Below are positions 7,477-14,163 of a DNA stretch of 17,322 nt, piece by piece (position 1 is the stretch's first letter; every line of letters starts with the position of its first letter). The translations under genes and the position numbers were made by a program. Location of the stretch: NCBI GenBank assembly GCA_045801465.1, contig JBJMSU010000170.1:1-17322 (forward strand), read 5' to 3'. The notes under the pieces were generated by a model. It saw nothing but the letters and a program-made list of their open reading frames with translations. It had not been told where the DNA came from and made no database searches. Source of the DNA: DATFWC01 sp045801465. Lineage in GTDB: Bacteria > Pseudomonadota > Alphaproteobacteria > Rhizobiales > Xanthobacteraceae.

Positions 7477-8973
7477 TCATGCCGACCCGATCCGCTCCAG
7501 CAAACGCCGATACACTCGCGGCAACGCCTCCGGCAGATCTTCGGAGATCAGGCCGGGACCGATCTCGGTCGCAGCTTCGCCGTGCAGCCAGACCGCCGCG
7601 CAGGCGGCTTCAAAGGTCGGCATGCCGTGCGCCAGCAGCCCCGCCACGAACCCGGCCAGCACATCGCCGGATCCGGCGGTGGCCAGCCACGGCGGCGCGT
7701 TGTCGGCAACCGCTGCACGGCCGTCGGGCGTTGCCACTACGGTATCCGGCCCCTTCAGCAGAACGGTCGCGCCGGTGTACCGGGCTGCCGACCTTGCCTT
7801 TTCTATTTTGGAAGTCGCGTCGACCGTTCCCGCACACGTTTGGAACAGGCGCGCGAACTCCCCCTCATGTGGCGTGAGCACCACGCCGGGTCTCGCCGCA
7901 ATGGCCTCTACCAGCAGATCCGAAGCGTCGGCAAAGCTCGTCAGCGCGTCGGCATCGAGCACGACGGAGCGCTCGCCGCCGAGCGCCACCTCGACGAGCT
8001 CACGCATGGGCTGGCCCACCCCGCCGCCCGGTCCGAGCACCACCGCGTTGAGGCGGCGGTCGGCCAGGAACCGGGTGAGCTCCTCGGGTCCGTCCACTGG
8101 CCGCACCATGACGGCGAGATTGGCGGCCGCGTTGACGCCGAGCGCGTCACGCGGGCTGGCAATGGTCACGAGGCCGGCGCCGGCCCGCAAGGCGCCGCGG
8201 GCGGCCAGCCGCGCAGCGCCGCTGTGCGAAAGCCCTCCCGACACCACCACCGCATGGCCGCGGCTATACTTGTGCGCGTCGACGCGCGGACGAGGAAAGA
8301 GCGCTGCCCAAAGCTCGGGTTGGTTGGCAAAGACCTGCGGGCGCACACGCGCGAGGACGGCGGCGCGGATGCCGATGTCGGCGACACGGACCTTGCCGCA
8401 ACATAGACGTCCCGGCAGCAGCACGTGGCCCGGCTTGCGGCGGAAGAAGGTGACCGTCTCGACCGCCGTTACCGCCGCGCCCATGATCTCGCCGCTCGCG
8501 CCGTTCACTCCGCTGGGCAGGTCGACCGCCAAGATCGGCACATCGCAAGCGTTCATCGCCTCGATCATGGCGCGCGGCAGGCCCGCGACGGCACGGTCGA
8601 GTCCGGCTCCGAACAAGGCATCGATGATCACGCCGGCGCCCGCCATGGCACCCGGATCCGCCGCCTCGGTAGAGCCGGTCCATTGCCGTGCCGCCTCGGC
8701 CGCATCGCCCTTGAGCTTGCCGCGCTCGCCGGCGAGAAGCACGCCCACCCGATAGCCGCGCTCGGCCAGAACCCGCGCCGCGACGAAACCATCGCCGCCG
8801 TTATTTCCCGGCCCGGCAACCACCACGACCCTAGTTCCCGGCGGATGCCGCGCCGTCACGGTTTCTGCCACCGCGCGCCCGGCGTTCGCCATGAGCGTGA
8901 TGCCGGGCGTCCCGTCCGCAATCGTGAGACGGTCGGCCTCGGCCATTTCGGCGGGGCTGAGGAGCTCGAACAT
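7477..8973 (-). CDS. nnr: Bifunctional NAD(P)H-hydrate epimerase and ADP-dependent dehydratase
   Basis: This enzyme repairs NADH and NADPH damaged by hydration. The N-terminal YjeF domain interconverts the R and S hydrates. The C-terminal ribokinase-like domain dehydrates the S form using ADP. The 498-residue product shows AGPGNNGGDG (53-62) in the epimerase part. In the dehydratase part are LGPGGG, LTPHEGEFARL and AGSGDVLAG (433-441) with the catalytic Asp437. Both halves are complete and the length is normal for the fused form. The start at 8973 gives the family's typical N-terminus (ELLSPAEMAEADRLT), although no strong ribosome-binding site is visible. The gene is divergent from glnB, sharing the 342-nt region between them. 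It may be co-transcribed with the lipid enzyme, whose start is 81 nt downstream of its stop. The role is housekeeping and the link to either neighbour looks positional. Confidence 0.96.
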   Translation of the reverse strand: MFELLSPAEMAEADRLTIADGTPGITLMANAGRAVAETVTARHPPGTRVVVVAGPGNNGGDGFVAARVLAERGYRVGVLLAGERGKLKGDAAEAARQWTGSTEAADPGAMAGAGVIIDALFGAGLDRAVAGLPRAMIEAMNACDVPILAVDLPSGVNGASGEIMGAAVTAVETVTFFRRKPGHVLLPGRLCCGKVRVADIGIRAAVLARVRPQVFANQPELWAALFPRPRVDAHKYSRGHAVVVSGGLSHSGAARLAARGALRAGAGLVTIASPRDALGVNAAANLAVMVRPVDGPEELTRFLADRRLNAVVLGPGGGVGQPMRELVEVALGGERSVVLDADALTSFADASDLLVEAIAARPGVVLTPHEGEFARLFQTCAGTVDATSKIEKARSAARYTGATVLLKGPDTVVATPDGRAAVADNAPPWLATAGSGDVLAGFVAGLLAHGMPTFEAACAAVWLHGEAATEIGPGLISEDLPEALPRVYRRLLERIGSA

Positions 8974-9062
8974 GCAAATCGGCCCGTGCGGATTAGCGAA
9001 CCGCCTGTCCCGAACAGCGGATCGCCAAGCTAACCCGGGCGACCTGCCGGTGTCCCTGTTCG

Positions 9063-9094
9063 GACGTTCACTTCATCCTTCTGACGTTCACTTC
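9063..9094. repeat. Two direct copies of GACGTTCACTTC, 20 bp apart
   Basis: The 12-bp sequence occurs at 9063-9074 and 9083-9094, a period of 20 bp or about two helical turns. Such phased direct repeats often bind a regulator. It lies between nnr and glnB, about 90 nt upstream of the nnr start and 220 nt upstream of glnB. The binding protein is unknown. Confidence 0.5.
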
Positions 9095-9122
9095 GCGGCT
9101 GATTCCAAGGCCACGTCCGATC

Positions 9123-9139
9123 TGCCTATGCTATAGGCA
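9123..9139. promoter_or_regulatory. Perfect 17-bp operator-like dyad TGCCTAT-GCT-ATAGGCA, possible NtrC site
   Basis: Two perfect 7-bp arms flank 3 nt. The geometry (7-3-7) and the outer TGC/GCA match NtrC sites (TGCACCA-N3-TGGTGCA), but the inner bases differ. It sits about 135 nt upstream of the expected start of the sigma-54 promoter, a usual distance for an enhancer. NtrC is therefore a reasonable but unproven candidate. Confidence 0.4.
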
Positions 9140-9241
9140 AGCCGCCCAAGTCGTGGGCACCACCTTGTCGAGGCTTGCGTCAAGGATGCCGGTCCCGCCA
9201 TTTTCTATTGGTGTTGCAATCGTTTGCTCGGTGCAGCCGCT

Positions 9242-9257
9242 TGGCACGGACCCTGCT
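9242..9257 (+). promoter_or_regulatory. Sigma-54 (-24/-12) promoter of glnBA
   Basis: TGGCACG-N4-CTGCT matches the RpoN consensus TGGCACG-N4-TTGCW with one mismatch. The invariant GG (9243-9244) and GC (9255-9256) have the required 10-nt spacing. Transcription should begin near 9268, giving a leader of about 48 nt. In rhizobia glnB is known to be driven from an NtrC-dependent sigma-54 promoter, which fits this position. Confidence 0.75.
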
Positions 9258-9315
9258 AACGCCGCACCGGATGGGTGGGCGTGGGCTAAGCGAAAATGAG
9301 GGAGGCCGAAACGCA

Positions 9316-9654
9316 ATGAAGAAAGTCGAGGCGATCATCAAGCCCTTCAAGCTCGACGAGGTGAAGGAGGCGCTGCAAGAGGTCGGATTGCAAGGCATCA
9401 CCGTCACCGAGGCCAAAGGCTTTGGTCGCCAAAAGGGCCATACGGAGCTCTATCGCGGGGCCGAATACGTCGTGGATTTTCTTCCCAAGGTGAAAATCGA
9501 GATTGTGCTGGGCGACGACATGGTCGAAAAGGCCGTCGAGGCGATCCGCCGCGCCGCGCAAACCGGCCGCATCGGCGATGGAAAGATCTTCGTCTCCAAC
9601 ATCGAAGAGGCAATTCGCATCCGGACCGGCGAATCCGGACTGGATGCCATCTGA
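9316..9654 (+). CDS. glnB: Nitrogen regulatory protein PII
   Basis: PII is the trimeric sensor that reads 2-oxoglutarate, ATP/ADP and, through uridylylation by GlnD, glutamine. It then controls NtrB and the adenylyltransferase GlnE. The 112-residue protein is full length and canonical. The T-loop carries the uridylylated Tyr51 in GAEYV, and the C-terminal part contains GRIGDGKIFV and the IRTGE motif that contacts nucleotide. The ATG at 9316 has GGAGG 10 nt upstream, and the start MKKVEAIIKPFKLDEVK is invariant in the family. An ATG further upstream in the same frame is not used, since it precedes the sigma-54 promoter. It lies 63 nt ahead of glnA on the same strand, the standard alphaproteobacterial pairing of sensor and target. 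Low nitrogen should raise both through the -24/-12 promoter. Confidence 0.98.
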   Translation: MKKVEAIIKPFKLDEVKEALQEVGLQGITVTEAKGFGRQKGHTELYRGAEYVVDFLPKVKIEIVLGDDMVEKAVEAIRRAAQTGRIGDGKIFVSNIEEAIRIRTGESGLDAI

Positions 9655-9717
9655 AATCTGCCCTAAACCCTGCCCGGCCCGCGCGCTGTGGTGCAGTTTC
9701 CAACAAAGGGGAAGTGA

Positions 9718-11127
9718 ATGACGACGGCCAAAGACGTCCTGAAAATGGTCAAGGACAACGACGTGAAATTCGTCGACTTCCGGTTTACCGACCCGCGTGG
9801 CAAGTGGCAGCACGTTACGGTCGACATCTCGACGATCGAAGAGGACACCTTCGCCGAAGGGATCATGTTCGATGGCTCCTCGATCGCCGGGTGGAAGGCG
9901 ATCCACGAATCCGACATGAACCTGATGCCGGACCCGAATTCAGCCTGCATCGATCCGTTCTATGCCGAGACCACGCTGGTGCTGGTCTGCGACACGCTCG
10001 AGCCGACGACCGGAGAGCCTTACAACCGCGACCCGCGCTCGATCGCCCGCAAGGCGGAAGGCCTGGTCAAGGCCTGGGGGGTCGGCGACACCGTCTACTT
10101 CGGCCCGGAAGCCGAGTTCTTCGTGTTCGACGACGTCCGCTACAAGGCCGATCCGTACAACGTCATGGCGCGGCTCGACTCGGTCGAGCTGCCGATCAAC
10201 ACCGACACGGCGTACGAAGGCGGCAACCTCGGCCACCACATCGGCTTCAAGAAGGGCTACTTTCCGGTGCCGCCGCAGGACACCGCCCAGGACATGCGCT
10301 CGGAGATGCTCAGCGCGATGAAGCGCATGGGCGTCACGGTGGAGAAGCACCACCATGAGGTCGGCTCGGCCCAGCACGAGCTCGGCATGAAGTTCGCCCC
10401 GATGGTGCAGATGGCCGACCAGATGCAGATCTACAAGTATTGCATCCACCAGGTCGCCCAGATCTACGGCAAGACCGCCACCTTCATGCCGAAGCCGATC
10501 TACGGCGACAACGGCTCCGGCATGCACTGCCACCAGTCGATCTGGAAGGGCGGCAAGCCCACGTTCGGCGGCAACAAGTATGCCGACCTCTCGGATACGG
10601 CCCTGCAATACATCGCCGGCATCCTCAAGCACGCGCGCACCATCAACGCCTTCGCCAATCCGACGACGAATTCCTACAAGCGCCTGGTGCCGGGATTCGA
10701 GGCGCCGGTGCTGCTCGCCTACTCGGTGCGCAACCGCTCAGCCGGCTGCCGCATCCCGCTCGCCTCTTCGGCCAAGGCCAAGCGGGTGGAAGTGCGTTAT
10801 CCGGATCCGTGCGCCAACCCGTATCTCGCCTTCGCGGCCATGCTCATGGCCGGACTCGACGGCATCAAGAACAAGCTCGATCCGGGACCGGCGATCGACA
10901 AGGACTTGTACGATCTGCCGCCGGCGGAATTGAAGCAGATTCCGACCGTGTGCGGATCACTGCGCGAGGCGCTCGGCTATCTCGACAAGGACCGCGAGTT
11001 CCTCAAGGCCGGCGGCGTGTTCGATGACGACTTCATCGACAGCTACATCGAGCTCAAGATGCAGGAGGTGATCCGCTTCGAGCACACGCCGCATCCGGTC
11101 GAGTTCGACATGTACTACTCCGCGTAG
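9718..11127 (+). CDS. glnA: Glutamine synthetase type I
   Basis: This enzyme condenses ammonia and glutamate to glutamine with ATP, as a cytoplasmic dodecamer. The 469-residue product has the type I signatures. These are FDGSSIAGW (51-59), the metal-binding FGPEAEFF region (128-135), NGSGMHCHQS (265-274) and the segment around KRLVPGFEAPV (321-331). Tyr398 in KDLYDLPP is the site where GlnE attaches AMP, so activity should be shut down by adenylylation. The start at 9718 follows AAAGGGGAAGTGA, a strong ribosome-binding site. glnB precedes it by 63 nt without a terminator, and a strong hairpin terminator follows 39 nt after the stop. The pair forms the core of ammonia assimilation and its feedback control. 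Confidence 0.98.
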   Translation: MTTAKDVLKMVKDNDVKFVDFRFTDPRGKWQHVTVDISTIEEDTFAEGIMFDGSSIAGWKAIHESDMNLMPDPNSACIDPFYAETTLVLVCDTLEPTTGEPYNRDPRSIARKAEGLVKAWGVGDTVYFGPEAEFFVFDDVRYKADPYNVMARLDSVELPINTDTAYEGGNLGHHIGFKKGYFPVPPQDTAQDMRSEMLSAMKRMGVTVEKHHHEVGSAQHELGMKFAPMVQMADQMQIYKYCIHQVAQIYGKTATFMPKPIYGDNGSGMHCHQSIWKGGKPTFGGNKYADLSDTALQYIAGILKHARTINAFANPTTNSYKRLVPGFEAPVLLAYSVRNRSAGCRIPLASSAKAKRVEVRYPDPCANPYLAFAAMLMAGLDGIKNKLDPGPAIDKDLYDLPPAELKQIPTVCGSLREALGYLDKDREFLKAGGVFDDDFIDSYIELKMQEVIRFEHTPHPVEFDMYYSA

Positions 11128-11166
11128 ACTCTTCCTCCCACGTCGCGGCAACGCGACCACCTCAAG

Positions 11167-11199
11167 AAGGGCGCTCGTTGCGGAGCGCCCTTTTCTTTT
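11167..11199 (+). terminator. Rho-independent terminator of glnBA
   Basis: AAGGGCGCTC (11167-11176) pairs perfectly with GAGCGCCCTT (11183-11192) around a 6-nt loop, and TTTTCTTTT follows. It is placed just after the glnA stop and closes the glnB-glnA unit. Confidence 0.92.
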
Positions 11200-11208
11200 C
11201 CGCCGCCT

Positions 11209-11280
11209 CGTAGGTGAGCAAAGGCGCGGGGCGCCTCGCCATCAACTCATGATGCGGTTCGATCGCGCCGTGCCCACGCG
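11209..11280. repeat. Diverged intergenic repeat fragment (GTGGGCAC...GCGCCTTTGCTCAC type)
   Basis: Read on the minus strand, the ends GTGGGCACGGCGC and GCGCCTTTGCTCACCTACG resemble the two halves of a palindromic repeat that is frequent between genes in Bradyrhizobium and relatives, where the halves are close together. Here about 38 nt separate them. Recognition is from memory of the family. Only one copy is visible in the window. Confidence 0.4.
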
Positions 11281-11366
11281 TTTCGTGAAGGATGAGCGTA
11301 CTTAGCGCTCGTGGCGCACGTGGCTTCGACCGCGCGCGGCGTTCCGGGCTGGTGTAACCCGTCCGA

Positions 11367-11383
11367 CCGTCTCTAAGAGACGG
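11367..11383 (-). terminator. Hairpin spanning the stop of the 65-residue protein gene
   Basis: CCGTCTCT-A-AGAGACGG has perfect 8-bp arms, and the TAG stop of the gene at 11373 lies inside it. No U-run follows on the minus strand, so it may stabilise the 3' end rather than terminate. Confidence 0.4.
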
Positions 11384-11570
11384 CGCTTTCCCCGTTCCCA
11401 CGCGGCGCGGCTGCATCCTTTTCAGCTTGCTCAACGGCCGCCTGTAGGAGGTAGCAAAGGGTCGAGCAGCCCTGTTCTTTCGCGAGCCCCGCGAGTTGCT
11501 TCGCGTGCTTGGCGATGAGCGAGATAACCTGCTCTCTCTCTAACGGGGCCGCTTTGTCTTCCTCGGCCAT
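11373..11570 (-). CDS. Small hypothetical protein (65 residues)
   Basis: The product MAEEDKAAPLEREQVISLIA... is predicted to be mainly helical, with an acidic start, a central amphipathic stretch (about 13-50) and a short polar tail. Its composition looks like a real soluble protein, unlike the Arg- and Ser-rich shadow frames around it. It resembles small uncharacterised proteins of Bradyrhizobium and relatives, but I cannot name a family. The start at 11570 has only a poor ribosome-binding site. It overlaps the 3' end of the upstream 99-residue gene by 31 nt, so translational coupling is possible. A hairpin covers its stop codon. Function unknown. Confidence 0.6.
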   Translation of the reverse strand: MAEEDKAAPLEREQVISLIAKHAKQLAGLAKEQGCSTLCYLLQAAVEQAEKDAAAPRGNGESAVS

Positions 11571-11839
11571 GGTCGTTCGGCGCCCCGTGCGCCAACTGCA
11601 CGAGCCACATCGGCGCGCCGACGCTTTTTCCTCCGGGAGCCCTCTCTAGTCGGTAACTGAGTGGGTCTCTGCGGCTTCGGTACGTCTCGGGCGCTGGTGC
11701 TGCCGTTCTTGGTCCGCTCCGATCTTTGGAGCCACACCTGCGCCAGTTCCAGCATGCCGCGCTGTTCGTGCGGCTCGGCGGTTTCGATTGCCAACAGGAG
11801 GCATTCGGCAGCGCGACTGAGGTCGTCTACTGTGCTCAT
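11540..11839 (-). CDS. Small hypothetical protein (99 residues), helical N-terminus with very basic tail
   Basis: Residues 1-42 (MSTVDDLSRAAECLLLAIET...LELAQVWLQRSER) match a kind of short helical hypothetical protein that is abundant in Bradyrhizobium and relatives, with the pattern AAECL-LA-(10-12)-L-LAQ-WL. The remaining part is rich in Pro, Arg and Lys (SRRKKRRR near 70-78) and is probably disordered. It could bind nucleic acid, which is speculation. I start at the ATG at 11839 because the conserved-looking part begins there. The open frame extends to 11953, but the extra 38 residues are Arg- and Ser-rich and look non-coding. The stop overlaps the next gene by 31 nt. Function unknown. Confidence 0.6.
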   Translation of the reverse strand: MSTVDDLSRAAECLLLAIETAEPHEQRGMLELAQVWLQRSERTKNGSTSARDVPKPQRPTQLPTREGSRRKKRRRADVARAVGARGAERPWPRKTKRPR

Positions 11840-12159
11840 GACTACACCCGTTAATGCTCTATCAAGCGCGATGGGGGCGAGGAGGTTCCGGCTGCACGCG
11901 CGGGTACGCCGGCCGGCCGAGGGGGCACTGTGGCACCGACCGGCGCGTAGCAAACGAACGGGGGTGGCGGCCCGTGCCGCTTGTCCGGCTTTGCTATGAG
12001 CCCTGCCACGGCCTAGACATTCTCGACGCGAAATTGCTTCGTCCGGCGCCGTCCCCGCATATTGCTGCGCCTATGCGTGCTGCGGTCCTTATAGCCTCAG
12101 AAGATGAGAGGCCGCTCCCGGATTTCGCGCTTCGCGCTCATCCCGGCTACGGCCTGTCT
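11840..12159. other. Gap between small genes, with a REP-like element
   Basis: About 320 nt with no gene I can support. A plus-strand frame of 146 residues crossing it lacks a ribosome-binding site and has shadow-like composition. The only clear structure is the REP-like dyad at 12117-12150. Promoters for the 99-residue gene should lie here on the minus strand, but none is recognisable. Confidence 0.4.
12117..12150. repeat. REP-like dyad (CCCGGAT...ATCCCGG)
   Basis: CCCGGATTTCGCGC-TTC-GCGCTCATCCCGG is an imperfect palindrome. Read on the minus strand it has the form GTAGCCGGGATGAGCGC...AATCCGGG, very like the short palindromic repeats scattered between genes in Bradyrhizobium and related genomes. 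The inner arms GCGC/GCGC and outer CCGGAT/ATCCCGG pair. One copy is seen here. Confidence 0.55.
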
Positions 12160-12393
12160 TCACAGCATCAGGAAGACAGCAGCAAGGAGGAAGGTCACGA
12201 GCGCGACGCGCGCGGAATAGCGCCTGCGTTTGGGCGCGAAGGCGCCGGCATCGCGCCGCGCCTTGATGACCGCGGCCTCGAACTCGTCCGATGACGAGAA
12301 CAGGCAGGCAAGCGCGGTCCCGGCCCGCTCGGCGGCGGTACGCAACGCTACGAGATCGGCTTCGAGCTGATGGACGGTACGCGACGGCAGCAT
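12160..12393 (-). CDS. Small probable tail-anchored membrane protein (77 residues)
   Basis: Residues 1-50 form a charged helical region (HQLEADLVALRTAAERAGTA...), then a basic patch KRRR (55-58), then a hydrophobic segment ARVALVTFLLAAVFLML (61-77) that runs to the very C-terminus. This is the layout of a single-span tail-anchored inner-membrane protein with the N-terminal part in the cytoplasm. The positive patch before the span fits the positive-inside rule. The start at 12393 has a weak ribosome-binding site. No family is recognised. It stands alone between repeat elements, downstream of the diguanylate cyclase gene on the same strand, so a shared transcript is possible but a hairpin lies between. 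Confidence 0.55.
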   Translation of the reverse strand: MLPSRTVHQLEADLVALRTAAERAGTALACLFSSSDEFEAAVIKARRDAGAFAPKRRRYSARVALVTFLLAAVFLML

Positions 12394-12440
12394 AGGGTCG
12401 AGCCTAAACCGGCCTGGTAAACGGGCCGTTGCCGTCCCGG

Positions 12441-12549
12441 CTAGAGCAACTGTCCTCCCGATCTAGCCCATTGTTGAAGCATGATCTTTTTTTAAAAACC
12501 GGAATTCAGCCCGGACCAAGTCCGGGCCGACCCTTTTTCGATCGCTCTA
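12441..12549. repeat. Diverged copy of the paired-hairpin intergenic repeat
   Basis: The ends read CTAGAGC and GCTCTAA. Inside, ATTGTTGAAGCATGATC and AAAACCGG line up with the reverse complement of the better-preserved copy at 16134-16238 (ATTGGTGGAGCATGATC, AAAACCGG). The right part CCCTTTTTCGATCGCTCTAA lines up with CACTTTTCGGGATCATGCTCTAG. A GC-rich hairpin (12509-12527) occupies the middle instead of the usual loop. The TAG stop of the diguanylate cyclase gene lies in its right end. Confidence 0.65.
12509..12527 (-). terminator. Strong hairpin GCCCGGAC-CAA-GTCCGGGC downstream of the diguanylate cyclase gene
   Basis: Perfect 8-bp arms with a 3-nt loop. On the minus strand the stem is followed by TGAATTCCGGTTTTT, a late U-run, and it lies 20 nt after the cyclase stop. 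On the plus strand CGACCCTTTTT follows. It may end transcription in either direction. Confidence 0.5.
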
Positions 12550-13839
12550 AGGGGCTACGGCGGCCGCGACCGGCTCGCGTATCAGCGGCCAATCTTCGGC
12601 GCGCGATCCGTGCTCGCTCGTCCTCGCCTCGGCGCCGGCAGGCGCCAGTTGAGGCGTGGGCGCGACGGGTGGGATCGATGCGGCGTCCGCCTCGAGCCGG
12701 TTGCGGCCCGCCTCTTTGGCGCGGTAGAGGGCGCCGTCGGCGCGGGCGAGCAGCGCGGAAAGCTCGCACGGCAAATCGTGGGCGGTGGCTGCACCGATGC
12801 TGACGGTGACGCCGATCTTCTGTCCAGCGATCTGGCGGCCGGCCTCTTCGAACGCCGTTCGCACGCGCTCGGCCGCGGTCGAGCCCACAGTCAGGTCGCC
12901 CGGCAGGATCGCGGCGAATTCCTCCCCGCCCAGCCGCCCGAACAGGTCGGTCGCGCGCAGGCAGAGCGTGGCCGTCATGGCGAACACGCGTAAGGCCTCG
13001 TCCCCGGTCGCGTGACCAAACCGGTCGTTGATCGATTTGAAGTGGTCGAGATCGAACATCAGCACGGTGACCGGCTGCTTCTTCCAGGCCGCCTTGCGGA
13101 TGAGCCGCTCGGCTTCATCCGTAAAGCCACGGCGATTGGAGACGCCGGTGAGCGCGTCGGTAGAGGCGGCGACGCGGTGAATCTGGTCCGAGCGCTCCTT
13201 GGCCATGACCAGGATGATGAAGGCCGTGCCGATGGCGAACAGCAGCGTCTCCAGGGACAGAATTGGATACCATCCGCTGGCGAGCGCGATGCCGCTGTGG
13301 GCCGGCAGCAGCACGACCAACGGGATCGGCAGCAGAAACAGCACGCCATGGATGGTCAGGACCCCGACCGCCGGCCAACGTGAGAACAGCTGCTCGCCGC
13401 GCTCGCGCCACAGTTCGAACGCCGTGAGCAAAGTATAGGTGCCGATGACCAGCGAGCCGAGCATGATGCGATACTGGTCCGATTCGTGGACGACCGGGCT
13501 CTGGCAGACGATCAGCCACATGATCGCGCCGCCAAACATGAAAGCCGGCAGCACCGGCCGGGCATGGAACATGCGCGCGCCGTTCCAGATGATGCCGCAA
13601 GCCAGGAACAGGAGCGCGTAGACCACGTCCAGCGTCACGGCGCGCGCGATGGTTTCGTGCATGCTCCATAACGCAGCCGCCAACGCGCCGACGAGATAGC
13701 CCGCGCTCCACCAGGCAAGCGCCCGGATGCTGCGATCCTGGATCCAGGCGAACAGCAGGAAGAGACCCAGGACCGCGGTCACGCAGGTCGAAATCATGAA
13801 TAGCGTCGGGACATCTAACGGCATTGCGGCACCCGCCAT
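12547..13839 (-). CDS. Membrane-bound diguanylate cyclase (GGDEF)
   Basis: The 430-residue protein makes cyclic di-GMP, the second messenger that favours sessile over motile life. Residues about 11-213 hold six or seven hydrophobic spans without a recognisable periplasmic sensor domain, so the membrane part itself may sense the signal. The GGDEF domain follows (about 225-385). It has FDLDHFKSINDRFGH (262-276), the active-site motif GGEEF (304-308), and the inhibitory I-site RATD (295-298) exactly five residues before it, so product feedback is expected. The last 45 residues are Pro- and Ala-rich and look disordered. No EAL domain is present. The ATG at 13839 has GGAC 4 nt upstream. The ATG 15 nt inside (13824) is an equally possible start. 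The gene stands alone, and its stop lies inside a repeat. Confidence 0.94.
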   Translation of the reverse strand: MAGAAMPLDVPTLFMISTCVTAVLGLFLLFAWIQDRSIRALAWWSAGYLVGALAAALWSMHETIARAVTLDVVYALLFLACGIIWNGARMFHARPVLPAFMFGGAIMWLIVCQSPVVHESDQYRIMLGSLVIGTYTLLTAFELWRERGEQLFSRWPAVGVLTIHGVLFLLPIPLVVLLPAHSGIALASGWYPILSLETLLFAIGTAFIILVMAKERSDQIHRVAASTDALTGVSNRRGFTDEAERLIRKAAWKKQPVTVLMFDLDHFKSINDRFGHATGDEALRVFAMTATLCLRATDLFGRLGGEEFAAILPGDLTVGSTAAERVRTAFEEAGRQIAGQKIGVTVSIGAATAHDLPCELSALLARADGALYRAKEAGRNRLEADAASIPPVAPTPQLAPAGAEARTSEHGSRAEDWPLIREPVAAAVAP

Positions 13840-14163
13840 CTTGTCCGTGCGTTACAGTCGCATCCGATCGCGCGGCTCTCGATGGACGTGGCATAGCACT
13901 AACAGACTGTTTTGGCGCGCACTTCCTCTCTGCAGCATTTGCGCAACGTTTCGTAACAGCGGCGAGTTTTCGCGGAAAAGGTACGTAAAAAGCTCGCACA
14001 ATTAAACGAGCGCGCGCGACAAGGCCGCATTTTCAAGGGCCGGCAGCAGAAGAGATCGTCGCAAGTCGCGAGGAAAGGCATTAACCCGCCATTTTCCATG
14101 ATTGGCGGGTGAGGTCTTGGGCTTGCTCACAGCCGTCGCTGCTCGCCCACCTTATAGTCCGCG
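13840..14163. other. Intergenic region between rpsI and the diguanylate cyclase gene
   Basis: About 320 nt without a convincing gene. It holds the hairpin at 14084-14110 behind rpsI and must hold the cyclase promoter on the minus strand, for which I see no clear consensus. A patch at 13960-14010 is relatively A-rich. Confidence 0.4.
14084..14110 (-). terminator. Hairpin downstream of rplM-rpsI
   Basis: ACCCGCCA (14084-14091) and TGGCGGGT (14103-14110) form a perfect 8-bp stem with an 11-nt loop, 53 nt past the rpsI stop. On the minus strand TAATGCCTTT follows, which is only partly U-rich. It is the likely end of the ribosomal operon transcript. Confidence 0.5.

Noticed and set aside
6127..8406. 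Long plus-strand open frame (759 codons) opposite nnr and the lipid enzyme
   Set aside because: It is antisense to two clearly real genes, is rich in Arg, Gln and His without any motif, and is explained by the high GC codon bias of the true strand.
9216..9227. GCAA-TCGT-TTGC as an NtrC site
   Set aside because: It lies directly next to the -24 element, too close for an enhancer, and the arms are only 4 bp.
11162..11434. Minus-strand 90-codon open frame
   Set aside because: It runs through the glnA terminator and a repeat fragment, overlaps the better 65-residue gene, and has Arg/Pro-rich shadow composition.
11854..12294. Plus-strand 146-codon open frame
   Set aside because: No ribosome-binding site, crosses a REP-like dyad, and is partly antisense to the 77-residue membrane protein gene.
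11200..12546. CRISPR array or integrated mobile element in the gene-poor stretch
   Set aside because: No regularly spaced direct repeats, no transposase or integrase, and no target-site duplication are visible. The repeats are isolated palindromes.
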